From: Symbiodinium natans | Taxonomy: Eukaryota > Sar > Dinophyceae > Suessiales > Symbiodiniaceae | DNA: 36,048 bases | Direction: 5' to 3' | Assembly (NCBI GenBank): GCA_905221605.1 | Contig: CAJNDS010001080.1 | Span: forward strand, 1 to 36,048 | Part shown: one piece after another, positions 9,292-19,106 of the stretch | How the letters are laid out: each line of letters opens with the position of its first letter | Numbering within the stretch: position 1 is the stretch's first letter | Program-made: the position numbers and the translations under genes | Notes under the pieces: generated by a model | Database searches by the model: none | What the model saw: the letters and a program-made list of their open reading frames with translations, nothing else | Told to the model about the DNA's origin: nothing

Positions 9292-10865
9292 GTCGCTTCT
9301 CGGGCCCTGGAGCACTCTTGAACTGGTCTTACACAATGGTCATGGAACGCTTGTAGAGTGGTCTCGGAGGGCTTTTGGAGCGCGCTCTTGGGCTCTTGGT
9401 TGGTGTGCTCTTGAAGTCGTGCACTGTTTGATGTAACTGGGTCACCGTGATGTCACCTCGCAGCAAACCCACGGACCTCCAGGTCCGAGTCATACCCGGA
9501 GCAGACAGGGATTTGCGACACCGGCACCGTGACGTAATCAACCTGAGCAGAAACGCCTCCGGCTGTTCTTTGAGATTGCTGTACATGCTATCTGCGAGCT
9601 GTCTACTGTTGACTTGCGCATGCCAGGGGCCCCGGCTGGACATCTCGGTCTCGAGAGCCAAAAGGTTACGTCGTCACGGAAGATGCCGCCCTGTGCAGTT
9701 GGATGTTCTCGTCGAACCAAAACCCCGCCCCTGAACTCCCCGAATTGCAAGGGTTTTTTTTGGAATTTATTGGCCCTTTGAGGGTTTGGGTTATGGGGCA
9801 CTTCGAGGTTGGGGTTTGGCGAAACCGGCGTCCTACATCCTGCGACTTAGTCCACAGGTCAGCCAGTACTCGATTGTTCCGCAGGGCTTAGCTCTTTGAT
9901 GACTGAGTGAGTTATCGTTCATTGCCAAACGGCAACACCTTGACAATCTAAAAGGGTTTCGGGATCTGAAGGGTAGAGCATTTGGGGCTTAGGGTTTGGG
10001 TGTTAGCAAAACCCTCAACATGAAGCGCCAAGCCACACAAACTTGGATCCCAAACCTCAACTTCTAAGGGCTCTAGTTTGCCGAAGCCCAGACCCCAGCA
10101 CCAACCGCAAGGATGCAAGCGACAACTTGGCAAAGGCCTAAACCCAGCCAGAAGGAGGCTTCACCTTTCAGGATGCACCAGGCCCTACGAACTTGTATGG
10201 CACATCCGAGCTTCAACAGACCTCCCTCACAGACATCACGCATACACGACTGGTCTGGTCCATCGCTTGCATTCCCGCCTTGGAGCTTTCCAACGCTTCT
10301 CTTCCTTGCACGTTTCGCAAGCAGAAAGCAGCACCCGCGCCACCACAGAGTTCGTGATTGGATGTGACACAACGTGACGACGAGACGACAACCGAAATTG
10401 GGCTGCGGGGAATTGTCTCTGGCACTAGGCCCTCAACTCAGTAACCTCCACCGTAAACCTCCCACTCTGCTGCGACCCCGGGATCACTTTGTTCGCATTT
10501 GTTGGGGGGCTTAGGGTTTTAAGTGTAAGTTTGAAGGGGTTTAGGGTTTGAGGTGCGAGGGGTTTCAGGGTTCAGAGTTTGAGGTTTAAGGGTTTCAGGG
10601 TTCTGGACTTAGAGTTCAAGGTTGAGTTGAGGTTTCTGTTTAAGCCCCCCGACAAAGGGAGACGCAAACCACCAGAAACCCCCGGAAGGCCTTCCATGAA
10701 GAGAGACAAGGAGACAAGCAAATCGACCAGTGGGAAATTCTTAGAAGCAACTGACAACCCCAACCCTCCCCATGTGAGTTTGGTGATTATCTGGCGTGAA
10801 GACGCTCGCTGTCGCTGCTGTCGCCTCATCTTGCTGGTCTGGTGAATGCGCAGTGGTAGTCCAAA
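9292..10865. other. Single-copy spacer between the duplicons; no gene established
   Basis: This is not shared between the duplicated blocks. A minus-strand open frame at 9661-9329 (110 codons, Ser/Arg-rich C-terminal part with KSPRARSKSPPRP) is the best coding candidate, but no domain is recognised and other frames overlap it. From about 10508 to 10640 the DNA is a heavily degenerate TTTAGGG-like tract (GGGTTTCAGGGTTC, GGTTTAAGGG). The left boundary of A copy 2 follows. Confidence 0.5.
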
Positions 10866-11399
10866 TGCTCCATATGTGTCCAAAGCCCTTAGCTGGCGCC
10901 TGGACCCAAGAAGAGGAGGTTGGGCACCGCAGCAAGACCGCCAAGTCCTCTGCGGACCGCTTGTGGAGGTGGGGGGGGGGGGGGGGTTTAGGGCTTGAAA
11001 AGGTTTAGGGTGTTGAGCATAAGAGCAAACACGCCAACACCCTTATCATGCACACATCAACTCCTAAACCTAAACCCAGAGCCCCCTTGCTCAGCGCTGG
11101 GCGGTGGTTGGCCCAACATTCGGCGTCGGCCTGGGCGTAAGTTCGAGGGATTATTTCTTCAAGCGGATACCACTACATTGACTGGCAGTTGCATGTTCTT
11201 GATGAGTCGTCTTCTTTTTGATACCATTGATACCATTCTGATGCCATTTGGATACCATTATGGTTGTTGCTAACATTTGCCAGTATTGCTTCTATGGCTA
11301 CTTTCGTTCTTGGTTACTTTTTGGGTTGTCTGTGATTGTTGTCGCCATCATCTTCCCTCCCTCCTTCCGTGCATGCGCCGGCCCCTGGAGCCAAAGCTT

Positions 11400-11468
11400 T
11401 GAGGGCGCCACGAGCTCGGGGTCATCCTCTTCGTAGTCTGGGAGCTCGTCCTCGTCTTCTTCGTTTGC
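11400..11468 (-). CDS. Candidate short exon encoding an acidic tail, copy 2
   Basis: Minus-strand reading ANEEDEDELPDYEEDDPEL..., parallel to 2149-2220. Here the frame does not stop at the equivalent place (TCA instead of TGA) and continues with ...APSKLWLQGPA. An in-frame TAA lies about five codons upstream, so if coding this is an exon whose acceptor is close to 11470. Unrecognised family. Confidence 0.33.
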
Positions 11469-12747
11469 ACAGGGTTTTTCTTAGGGTGAAGAAGTTTGGG
11501 TTGAGGGTAAAGGGTAGGGTTGAAGTTGAAGTTGAAAGCTTGGGATTTGGGGGACATCCAACCCAAGGCCAACGACCTTCGGGCCGCATCTAGGGGGCGG
11601 TGGGAGGGGAGCCGGGCCACAAAGAGAACGACCTGTTACAACAGCTATACCGCAAAGAGATTGCCGGGGCATGTTACGTGCCCTGGACTTTTGCCTCGCA
11701 GCCATATGTGCTCGCCCCAGCAGTCGCTGAGACCTGCCAGCGTGTTCTTCGGCTCAGGGCTTCTTGTGTGTGGGTCCGAAGTTAGGGCAGCTTTGGGGTT
11801 CAGGTCTTTAGGGTTTAGGGTGACGGCTGTATGTCGCAAGCTTTCGCAGCGCCCGCTGAGCAGGAGTGCTTAGAGATGCTCTGAGTTGGCTGGGAAACAA
11901 GGCAAGGACGGCAGCGCATTTGTGGGGGAGTCATTCTGAATGGGGCCTTCTTATCCCCTGAAAGCAATTTTTGCAGAAGGGATCCCCAAAAGGTACCCCG
12001 ACCTCAGGGTGTAAAGATTCCGTGAATGCATCTTGACAGTTCGCGACAATCCACCACAAAGATTCCCGTAATCCATTCCCTCTTGCACGCTATGCACCGG
12101 GTCGGGTTCTTGGTTTGATGGTGACTACTGAAGTGTTCTGCATATCACACGGGCTGGCGCGCATACATAGCAATTGTTGGTATTTAGGGCCCATAGAGTT
12201 TCTAGGGCTGATACCTGGTAGCGGCTTGGCATTTTTATTGGGGTCTACAGGCTTAGTGCTGATGTGTCTTGGTGTGTGTCTATGGCAGGGCGCTTTGGGG
12301 TTGAGGGAGCCTTTTGGGGCGTCATCAGGGTGTAAGGCCAGAGGGCGATCGCCTCACAGCAGCACTTGTGACACGATTTTGTATTTAAAATCCGTTGAAA
12401 ATGATTAACAACCCGCCTGCCTGCAGTGAAAATGAAAGAACAGCTAGCATTAGTCTCAAGGCACTACCCAGAACAATAGCGCTGGTGTCCACAGTGATCC
12501 ACTCTTCGGCTTGAGTTCATAATATGCAATAATATTCTCTATTCCTTCCGGAAGGGTGCAACGTGTGGTCGGGCAGCGGGTGGGAGGGGCCGCGGTTGCG
12601 GGTTTAGGGTGCAGCGTAGGGCACATGTGTGGCTGAGTTCGGCACGTCCTTCCTGATGCCTTACTTCGGAACCTCTTGGGCGATCAAGCAGCCTCCTAGT
12701 TGCAGCTTTTGAGCGAACGCTGGAGCTGCTGATCAGACCGTCCTAGA

Positions 12748-12782
12748 CCCTAAACCCTAAACCCTAAACCCTAAACCCTAAA
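12748..12782 (-). repeat. CCCTAAA array, five heptads
   Basis: Exactly 35 bases, all perfect. It is one heptad shorter than the array at 3497-3538. Confidence 0.95.
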
Positions 12783-12889
12783 CCCTCAGACCTCCAAGCA
12801 ATAAGTTCCCGGCGGCAGCCGGTGATGGTGTTGGTGTGCTCCGACGTTCGCGGGAGGGCTTCGGACTGCGTTCCGAGGAGCTGGCTGGT

Positions 12890-13286
12890 GGTTCTTAGTA
12901 GGGAAGGAGGGAATGAGTAGTACCTTATATCCCCCTACATATCCCCTTTAAGGGATGATATAGGGCACCCAATAGCCCCCTACATATACCCTTCAAGGGG
13001 TTATGTAGGGCATATGCTGGTTCTTAGTAGGGAAGGAGGGAGTGAGGTACCCTATATCCCCGGGGGTTTACCAAAATAGGGGACCCTAATATAGACCTCA
13101 AATAGTAGGAATCCCTTCTGATAAGGACCCCAAAATAAGGTGCCCCTAATATCGGAAACCCCCCCACATGTTACCCTTTAAGGGATTATATACGGTGCCT
13201 CACTGCCTCATTCCCCCTAAACCCTAAACCCTAAACCCTAAACCCAAAACCCTAAACCCTAAACCCTAAATTCCCTACTAAGAACC
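12890..13286. mobile_element. Foldback / MITE-like element, copy 2
   Basis: Duplicon copy of the element at 3621-3982, with arms at 12890, 13019 and (inverted) 13271-13286. It is 35 bp longer than copy 1, and essentially all of the difference is extra telomeric heptads in the right arm. Confidence 0.6.
13218..13270 (-). repeat. CCCTAAA insert inside an inverted-repeat arm, copy 2
   Basis: Fifty-three bases, that is seven heptads (one CCCAAAA variant) plus TAAA, against 18 bases in copy 1. The flanks CATTCCCCC and TTCCCTACTA are unchanged. Confidence 0.95.
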
Positions 13287-13367
13287 AGGAAGGGAGTTGG
13301 GAGTTGGGCCATCTTGCCAGTCTGCTTGGCAATCCCCCTTGTGGGGCCTCGAGGCCTCCAGGCCCAA

Positions 13368-13434
13368 CCCCTAAACCCTGAACCCTGAACCCTAAACCCT
13401 AAACCCTAAACCCTAAACCCTAAACCCTAAACCC
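13368..13434 (-). repeat. CCCTAAA array, 67 bases
   Basis: Copy-2 counterpart of 4064-4151. It is three heptads shorter, with two CCCTGAA variants near its left end. Confidence 0.95.
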
Positions 13435-13746
13435 GCTCAAGGGGTCGCAGGGGTTATGACGCGGGCATCTGAAACTTGAAAGTCCAGGCCTTTAAGGGCG
13501 ACTGTTGCAACGCAAGACCCCGAAAGGACTCCAAAGCCTCCGGGGGCCCGTACCCTAAACCGTCTAACCCCTCAACCCCTCAACCCCGCAAAGCAGTGCA
13601 ATACCGATGCGGATGAGAGGCTTTGACCACCCTCTTAGGGCATTCTCACTGGCTGAGTTCTATAGTTGTCCAGGATCAAATAAAAGGGACAACCTTTGGT
13701 TGTTGGGGAGGCTTACAAAAAGCAAAACAAGTTTAAAGATTAGCCT

Positions 13747-13790
13747 TTAAACCCTAAACCCTAAACCCTAAACCCTAAACCTTAAACCCT
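13747..13790 (-). repeat. CCCTAAA array
   Basis: Six heptads, one CCTTAAA variant. Counterpart of the more degenerate 4519-4563. Confidence 0.9.
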
Positions 13791-13838
13791 TACTCAGCCA
13801 CTGTGGGGTCCACTCTGTCAGGATGCTAAAATCATAGG

Positions 13839-14015
13839 GCCGACCCAAGGGGGAGGTCCATGGGTGTTTTGATAGTTGGGACAGCCATTCAAGAGCAACG
13901 TAGAGCAGCCGTAGCCATAATTGGTTACAACCTTGCATAGCGTACTTCTTGAACTCTCTTGCAACCTCCACCACGCCCCCCCCCCCCCCCCCCCCCCCCT
14001 TCCCCCCCAAAAAAA
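13839..14015. other. Copy-2-specific insert ending in a compound C-run/A-run
   Basis: 13839-13975 has no counterpart in copy 1, where the shared text GGGCCG runs straight into the C run. The insert is followed by a C run (13976-13999), TT, C7 and A7. It contains CCGTAGCCAT at about 13907, which matches the first ten bases of the dinoflagellate spliced leader core, but the rest of the leader does not follow. Confidence 0.7.
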
Positions 14016-14549
14016 CACACAACAACAAAAATCACACACCTCTAGCGGCCCTCTCTCAACAGAAACTCATTGGCTAGCTTCAGAATTTCAACCTCAACAC
14101 ATGGAAAAGACACGTAGTCGGCCATGTACTTATCTGAGACCGACTCGGTACCCTGCACACGCCAACACCGCTTGCACTCGCCCTGAAACTGTTAAGCCCC
14201 CATCCAAAACGCTGTCATAAGGCCCTATAGACCCTGTAAACCCGACAAAAACCGACAAGCCCTAAAACCAGGCTCCCAGCGTCTCCGAGCTTCGTCAAAG
14301 GACTCGCCGTTGGTGCCCTGGAACTGACAAAGAGGGTCTAGGATGTGGGGATGTAGGACTTGGGATTCGGGAATGTGCGTTCGGTCAGAGCCTGCTTCAA
14401 AAGTTCATGAGTGCCCCGGATACGGCTACGACTGGCTATAACTCTGCGTGCCCTACTTTTGGCCCCGTTGTCCAATCTACCCATGAACTGGTTTAGGGCT
14501 TAGGGTTTAGGGTTCCCCAAGTATGGCACGCGTTTTGGGGGGGTGCCCT

Positions 14550-14690
14550 ACAAAATGCGAGGCCTCACATTTGGGTACTTCCCCAAAAAAGGGGGTACCC
14601 CCCTTTATGCCCCCAAATCGGATAGAGTCCCCATTAAAGGAGCCCCCCTTTAAAAGAGTAGAACCCCTTTTTCGGAAACCCCCCATATTT
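14550..14690. mobile_element. Short dispersed repeat (MITE-like), duplicon copy
   Basis: Second copy of 5185-5313, with slightly shorter homopolymer runs. After it, copy 1's 139-bp telomeric stretch is replaced by 10 bases. Confidence 0.45.
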
Positions 14691-16144
14691 AGGGTTTCGG
14701 GCATGAGGTGGTTGGAGTGGCAAGCACATCTTTGGCAGTCACGTCTTGACCATAGCCATACAACCCTCTCCAGGAGGGCCAACAACATGATTGCACAAGG
14801 GGCTTGCGAGATGAAATGAGGGGAACTACTCGACAGCAACTCATTGCAATCACTAACATTCCGAATATGTTCGCACTTCGAATTCGGGGCTCAAAGGGGG
14901 CGCTTGTGGGGTTTAAGGACACAATCTCCTGGAAGCCACAAGCATTTGTCAAGCAAGAAAGAGCCTGTTGTGCAAGGAGGCTAGAAGATGAAGTCCCTGA
15001 GCTACACGCCTTGAGCTTTTTATGTTTTTTCAGAACCCTGAACCCTAAACCCTGGCAGTATCCATAGGGCGATCCGCATGTACTTGGGTTTTCGATATTA
15101 GGGTACGTACTTGCAGTCGGTGTTATAACGGAATCTCCTTGCATGCCCGGCTATCCTCTGACTGAGGCCTCGGCTCATTGCGACCAACAAAGGCCAGGTC
15201 CAGAAACGGCAAGCTCTTCCACCTCCCGGCTGAGCACCGAACATTTCACTTTCGGAATGTCGGAAGGTCAAGAGGCATATGCGGGACATATGATGCAGGG
15301 CTCCCATTACTAGTACTACAGACGCGAGGTCGTGGGTCATATATGAAGGTGAGACAGCTTAGTTCTGCGCGAAGCACCAAACATCGAGGACATTACATCC
15401 AGCGTTGAGGACGAGAGAAGCAGGGCCCCATTAGTAGGATTCGATATTGGGCACCCAATAAATACACTCACCAATACCAACCCTACATCAACTGCGGAAA
15501 TATGCAGAGCATGTGCGTAGATTGTGCATGCCCCTCTGCCTCCTCACGGAGACGAGGTCACCCCATCGGACTTTCACATTGTTTCATCTGAGCCCACAGC
15601 CCCCCGAACCGACGCAAAAAGGAGAAAGCGAGACTGTACTTCTCGTCAGCCGTCTTATTGAAGCCGGACACACCCTGAACCCTGACATGCCGAGCTGCAA
15701 GTTTATACGCCCAAAGCCGAGCACAACGACATGGAACATCGCCCTTGGGCATGTAGGGTTTGAGGTTGAAAGTTCAGGGTGTATGTAGGACCCGAAACCC
15801 TAAACCCTAAACCCTGAGTTTGTGGGCTACAGGCTTTGTTCTGGCATCCACGGCGGCAGGCCACCGGCAAGGGACTTGAAAGGAACCGTCGCGACCTGAC
15901 CTGTAGTGCAAGCCTAGCTCAGAGGCGCTCTGCCCTTGAAGGAATGCATGCCGGATCAACCCTAAACCCTAAACCCCAAACCCAAATCCCTCAACCCAAC
16001 TCACTCGCTTCAAAGACATCGAGCCTGAGCCTCGCCACAGGCAAAGGCCAGCACGTTGCTCCGGCTGAACCTCAGAAGAACCACGGAAGGCTCATGGGGC
16101 CATGGGCTGCATAAGTACCCCAGGTAGGGTTTAGGGTGAACCCG

Positions 16145-16174
16145 CCCCCCCCCCCCCCCCCCCCCCCCCCCCCC
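16145..16174. repeat. Run of 30 C
   Basis: The equivalent site in copy 1 (about 7175-7198) is only C-rich and interrupted, so the pure run arose or was lost after duplication. The G strand could form a quadruplex; length may be unreliable in assembly. Confidence 0.9.
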
Positions 16175-16185
16175 ACAAAAAGTAA

Positions 16186-16320
16186 CCTCCTGGCTTCCTG
16201 CTTGCTCAGTGGCTGTTTGCGCGAAACCAAGATGTGGAGCTTCGGGAAGTGTAGACCCTTCCGTCCTCTCTACTCTCCACCCTTAAACTCCAAACCCCAA
16301 ACCCAATTCCCGCACTCATT
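16186..16320. repeat. Third, partial copy of the start of segment B
   Basis: Shares CCTGGCT(T/C)CCTGCTTGCT..., CGCGAAACCAAGATGTGG and CTTCGGGAAG with 7200 and 21270. It lacks the CACCTCAAACCCAAGCCC part and then diverges. With 21265 onward it forms direct repeats flanking the gene-bearing segment. Confidence 0.85.
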
Positions 16321-16436
16321 ATCACCCCCAGGCCAAGGTATAAAAAAAATATAAGCCCTAACCCCTAAGCCCAGCTCCACACCCTAAACGCCTACACCCT
16401 AAACCCTGAACCATACGATCCTCAACCCTTTCGACT

Positions 16437-16527
16437 TAGGATTTAGGGTTGAGGTTTAAGGATCCTCGACCCTCAAACCCTAAACCCTAAACCCTAAACC
16501 CGAAACCCTAAACCCTAAACCCTGGCA
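16437..16527. repeat. Head-to-head telomeric junction (TTTAGGG then CCCTAAA)
   Basis: Degenerate TTTAGGG words (16437-16460) turn over at GGATCC into CCCTAAA heptads (about 16472-16527). TTTAGGGTTGAGG on the left is nearly complementary to CCCTCAAACCCTAAA on the right. This is the orientation expected of joined chromosome ends or of an inverted telomeric insertion. The array is short and degenerate. Confidence 0.75.
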
Positions 16528-16933
16528 GCCACTAGCCTTGGTGTAGGGCTTGACCAGCTTATACAGCGTGTCCTGGCCAGAGGAAGGGAATTTCTTTGTC
16601 AGGGCCAGGGGGAGCAACGCTTCCGCAAGGAAGGCTAAAGGGGTAGAGTGAGGAATTGGGGTTTAGGGGTTTAGGGTTAAAAGGTTTTAGGATAGGGTTT
16701 AAGATTTTGGGGTTTGGGGTTTGAGGGAGTTCTTTTTTCCAGGATCCTCCAGGTAACCTTCGACTGATAGAGCTCTTATGGGCATTTAGGGTCCATTCGT
16801 GTAGTTGAGGGTCAAGGGTTTGTACCGTACAAAAAAGTACCGCTACATATTCGGGCCTCCTTATTCAACCGAACCGCAAAATCATACATTGTCTTCTTCG
16901 GTGGCTGCTGAAGCAAGATGCTCCCAACAAAGC
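16528..16933. other. No gene recognised; 3' side of the orphan exon
   Basis: G-rich degenerate TTTAGGG-like words at about 16650-16730, then unique sequence. It could hold the downstream intron or 3' end of the minus-strand reading frame at 16934-17335, but no polyadenylation signal is evident. Confidence 0.4.
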
Positions 16934-17335
16934 TCAATCGCTAGAGGCACGCCCAGACCAGGGCATCTGCCTCTCGACGTAGTCGGACGGGTGTAGGTAG
17001 CCAGCCCACACCTGCACCGGGCAGTTGAACACTTCCAAGCAACAGTCAAGCAGGAGCCCATACATGCGAAAGGCATGGGAGGTGAGTGAAAAGCCTATTG
17101 CTGTGCCCAGGGCAATGCTGGAAGCTCTGGAGGAAAACAGGTCGCGGCAAGCTCTTGCCCAGCGCCGGAGCATGTCACCAAAGACAGGCACGAGCGCATC
17201 TTCTTTGAAACTTAGGGCATGTGGTAGTAGTTCTCCACATGCCGTTAAAAGAAAGTCCCGGCGTGGGACATCTATGAAATTAAACTGCTTCTCTGAAATT
17301 TGGGGGATACGACACTGACCGTGCGCTGAGAACAT
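16934..17335 (-). CDS. Orphan coding exon, protein of unknown family
   Basis: Minus-strand open frame of 133 codons from an ATG at 17335. Inside the coding-like part (from about ISEKQFNFIDVPRRDF) it has balanced composition and a hydrophobic/helical stretch (SSIALGTAIGFSLTSHAFRM, then GLLLDCCLEVF), unlike the telomere-derived frames elsewhere. A possible acceptor (TTTCAG followed by AGAAGCAG) lies near 17297 and possible donors (CAG|GTGTGG near 16998) lie near the 3' end, so it may be an internal exon. It follows the repeat-protein gene on the same strand, 174 bp after its stop; it could be the next gene or part of another transcript. No function can be assigned. Confidence 0.4.
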   Translation of the reverse strand: MFSAHGQCRIPQISEKQFNFIDVPRRDFLLTACGELLPHALSFKEDALVPVFGDMLRRWARACRDLFSSRASSIALGTAIGFSLTSHAFRMYGLLLDCCLEVFNCPVQVWAGYLHPSDYVERQMPWSGRASSD

Positions 17336-17509
17336 CGAGTCTCACAACAACAATCCCGGATCCTGGGGGGAACATGGGGAACCCCTTCCCCCCTGCTTTT
17401 CAGGAAGCACCATCTAGACTTACCAGTAGCTATCTGCCTTGGCAGGAGAGCAAACAGCACGGCTACATGCCTTGTCTCTCTCCTGCATTTCTGTGCTGGA
17501 TGTCAAAGT
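17336..17509. other. Short intergenic or 3' region
   Basis: Between the stop of the repeat-protein gene and the orphan exon. On the minus strand it contains a consensus-like splice donor, TACTG|GTAAGTC near 17425, placed after the stop codon. This suggests a spliced 3' UTR, an alternative 3' end or the first exon of the next gene. Confidence 0.35.
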
Positions 17510-18904
17510 TCACAGCATCGCGAAGTCCCACTGCGAGGGCGAAACTTCATGAAGACCTGACTGTGGCTGGAACCAGCCCGTAGTTTTGTAGCCTGAGCCA
17601 GCCGTCCAGCTGATGGCTTCGGTCTTCTTGTGCCCCGTGCCTTGCATGACGACGCCCAGAATGTCGTCATTGCGCCTCATGGTGAAACGGATCTGCTGGT
17701 ATGTTTGGCTCCATTTGGCACCAGACAGCTTGGACCCGTCATGCGACTGGTAGTTCGACATTTTCGAGAACCTCCACTCCCTCATGAAATCGCTTGGGCC
17801 GGGTAGGTACAAGGCCACCACATCCCCGTTGCTCGCAACCACCATCTCCCACAAGTGGTTTGGGGAGGTTCGCAGGTTCATCGCCTGCTGAATGTCCCAC
17901 TTCCCGTAGTTGGCGTGTACGGGAGCCCTGAAGACTTTCGGATTGAAGTCGTACCTGGTGATGCAGTAGAGGTGGTCCCAACCGTCAATGCCAAAGTTCC
18001 ACTGGGACCTAGGGACTTGGTCCAGCGGCGTTTCGGCATGTAGGACGACGTCTTGGTAATCCGAAGCAGCACTGAGTACGTGAACTTCCGACTTGCCTGT
18101 GCCTGTGTGCGGCCCCAACAGAAGACCTAGTAGGTCGCCGTTGGACTTAATGCCAAACCACCACTCCTGGCCACTCTGTTCCTTTGAGGTGTACCCCCAA
18201 GGAGTGGCGACGTGCAGCTTGAAGTTCTTCAGGTCCGACGCAGCGTCCAGGACGTGCACCTCGGTCTGCCCTGTTCCGGTGGGCCCTTTGTTGATGCAGA
18301 CCAGATCACCCTGATGAAGCACGAAGCCTCGCTTAAACGGATCGACCACGATTTCGCCACCCGGCTGTTTCTTACCAACGGCCAAGTACAGCAGATGCGA
18401 GTTGGGGCCCTTGGTTTTCGCGCAGATCTCCTTCGTGCACCCGGCCCAATGCTTCAGGGTCAAGAAGTCGAGCTTGATGTACACGCCGGCAAGGGTCTTT
18501 GGGGATCCGATGTGCTTCACGAGCCACTTCACGTCGTCCATGCTAATGGAAGTGCCGAACTTCACGAGGATCTCGTCGATCCACATCTCGATGAGGGCGA
18601 GTGTGAATGAGCCTCCACCACCCATGATGTCTGCAGCAGCGGCGACGATAGCTTCGCCGAGGTCCACGATCGAGAATTCTTTCCCGAACTTCACCATCTC
18701 GTACTTGCCGAGAAGCTCCTCTTTGCGGTGACCGTTGCCAGTGTTGCAGAAGCCTCGCCGTCGTCTGCCATGTGTGCCGGGACATGGCAAGTCCCAAACC
18801 TCATCATCCACGTCTTCATCCATGTCCTCCGAGGCCTCAAGGGACTCTTCCTGCCACTGAGGGACACTGGGGAATGAGCGTTCAGCACATGTGGGAGGAG
18901 TCAT
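17510..18904 (-). CDS. Secreted-type repeat protein with GTGxTEVHVL (VCBS/FG-GAP-like) modules; main exon
   Basis: 464 codons from the first ATG (18904) to TGA. The open frame continues upstream to about 18981 but has no ATG there, and the true start is probably in an upstream exon. Residues 20-40 are strongly acidic (EASEDMDEDVDDEVWD), followed by RRRR at about 47-50. Residues 75-185 form an unrecognised domain with a glycine cluster (MGGGG). From about 205 to the end come repeated blades: GTGQTEVHVLDAASD (~210), GTGKSEVHVLSAASD (~278), each ending in a W-x-FGI motif (WWFGI, WNFGI), then two more diverged blades ending WDFAML. The TEVHVLxxASxxxxF module is familiar to me from C-terminal repeats of secreted fungal and bacterial proteins, including GH25 lysozyme-like ones, where it probably forms a propeller-type binding region. 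No catalytic domain is seen. A carbohydrate- or surface-binding role is inference. Confidence 0.8.
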   Translation of the reverse strand: MTPPTCAERSFPSVPQWQEESLEASEDMDEDVDDEVWDLPCPGTHGRRRRGFCNTGNGHRKEELLGKYEMVKFGKEFSIVDLGEAIVAAAADIMGGGGSFTLALIEMWIDEILVKFGTSISMDDVKWLVKHIGSPKTLAGVYIKLDFLTLKHWAGCTKEICAKTKGPNSHLLYLAVGKKQPGGEIVVDPFKRGFVLHQGDLVCINKGPTGTGQTEVHVLDAASDLKNFKLHVATPWGYTSKEQSGQEWWFGIKSNGDLLGLLLGPHTGTGKSEVHVLSAASDYQDVVLHAETPLDQVPRSQWNFGIDGWDHLYCITRYDFNPKVFRAPVHANYGKWDIQQAMNLRTSPNHLWEMVVASNGDVVALYLPGPSDFMREWRFSKMSNYQSHDGSKLSGAKWSQTYQQIRFTMRRNDDILGVVMQGTGHKKTEAISWTAGSGYKTTGWFQPQSGLHEVSPSQWDFAML

Positions 18905-19011
18905 GATTGAAACTGGCTGGCCTTCGTGCCCTTGATTTGCAAGAACTCCAAGCTGCAGTCGCTTGACGAGTTGCAAGCATCATCGGCCGCCATCGCGCTG
19001 CCAATGTCCTC
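18901..19011 (-). CDS. Candidate upstream exon of the repeat-protein gene (pro-region, SLEFLQ motif)
   Basis: In a different minus-strand frame from the main exon, 36 codons read EDIGSAMAADDACNSSSDCSL, then EFLQIKGTK and a stop at 18901. A Cys/Asp/Ser-rich stretch followed by SL-x-x-LQ-x-(K/R) is a pattern I recall after the signal peptide of many predicted secreted dinoflagellate proteins. It would need a short intron to reach the main frame: for example a GC donor in AAG|GCCAGC and an acceptor in TGGCAG|GAAGAG, about 70 bases. Splice sites are guesses; dinoflagellate introns often use GC or GA donors. Confidence 0.5.
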   Translation of the reverse strand, partial: EDIGSAMAADDACNSSSDCSLEFLQIKGTKASQFQS

Positions 19012-19106
19012 ACATGCAACGTGTTTTCACGGAGACCGTCGCGATTCAACAAACGGCATGCATCCATGACCCACTGGGACTTAGTGACAGTACATGATGT
19101 GACGTC

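Larger units (their letters stand above)
10866..16320. repeat. Segmental duplication, segment A copy 2 plus the start of B
   Basis: Direct repeat of 1570-7190 plus the first ~130 bp of segment B. Compared with copy 1 it has a 26-bp insertion near 12844, a ~137-bp insertion at 13839-13975, a 30-base C run at 16145-16174, and loses the 180-, 139- and 59-bp stretches described under findings. It then departs from copy 1 at about 16320. Confidence 0.93.

Noticed and set aside
13907-13928. CCGTAGCCAT resembling the start of the dinoflagellate spliced leader
   Set aside because: Only the first ten bases match; the rest of the leader is not there, no cDNA-like sequence follows, and a ten-base match in this much DNA on two strands is not very unlikely.
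17739-18797. Several 60-130 codon frames within 17510-18904
   Set aside because: Shadows of the main minus-strand exon, whose repeat motifs are clear only in its own frame.
18905-18976. Extension of the main exon to a TTG start at 18976
   Set aside because: No ATG; non-ATG starts are not expected in this kind of organism, and a different frame here carries the SLEFLQ pro-region.
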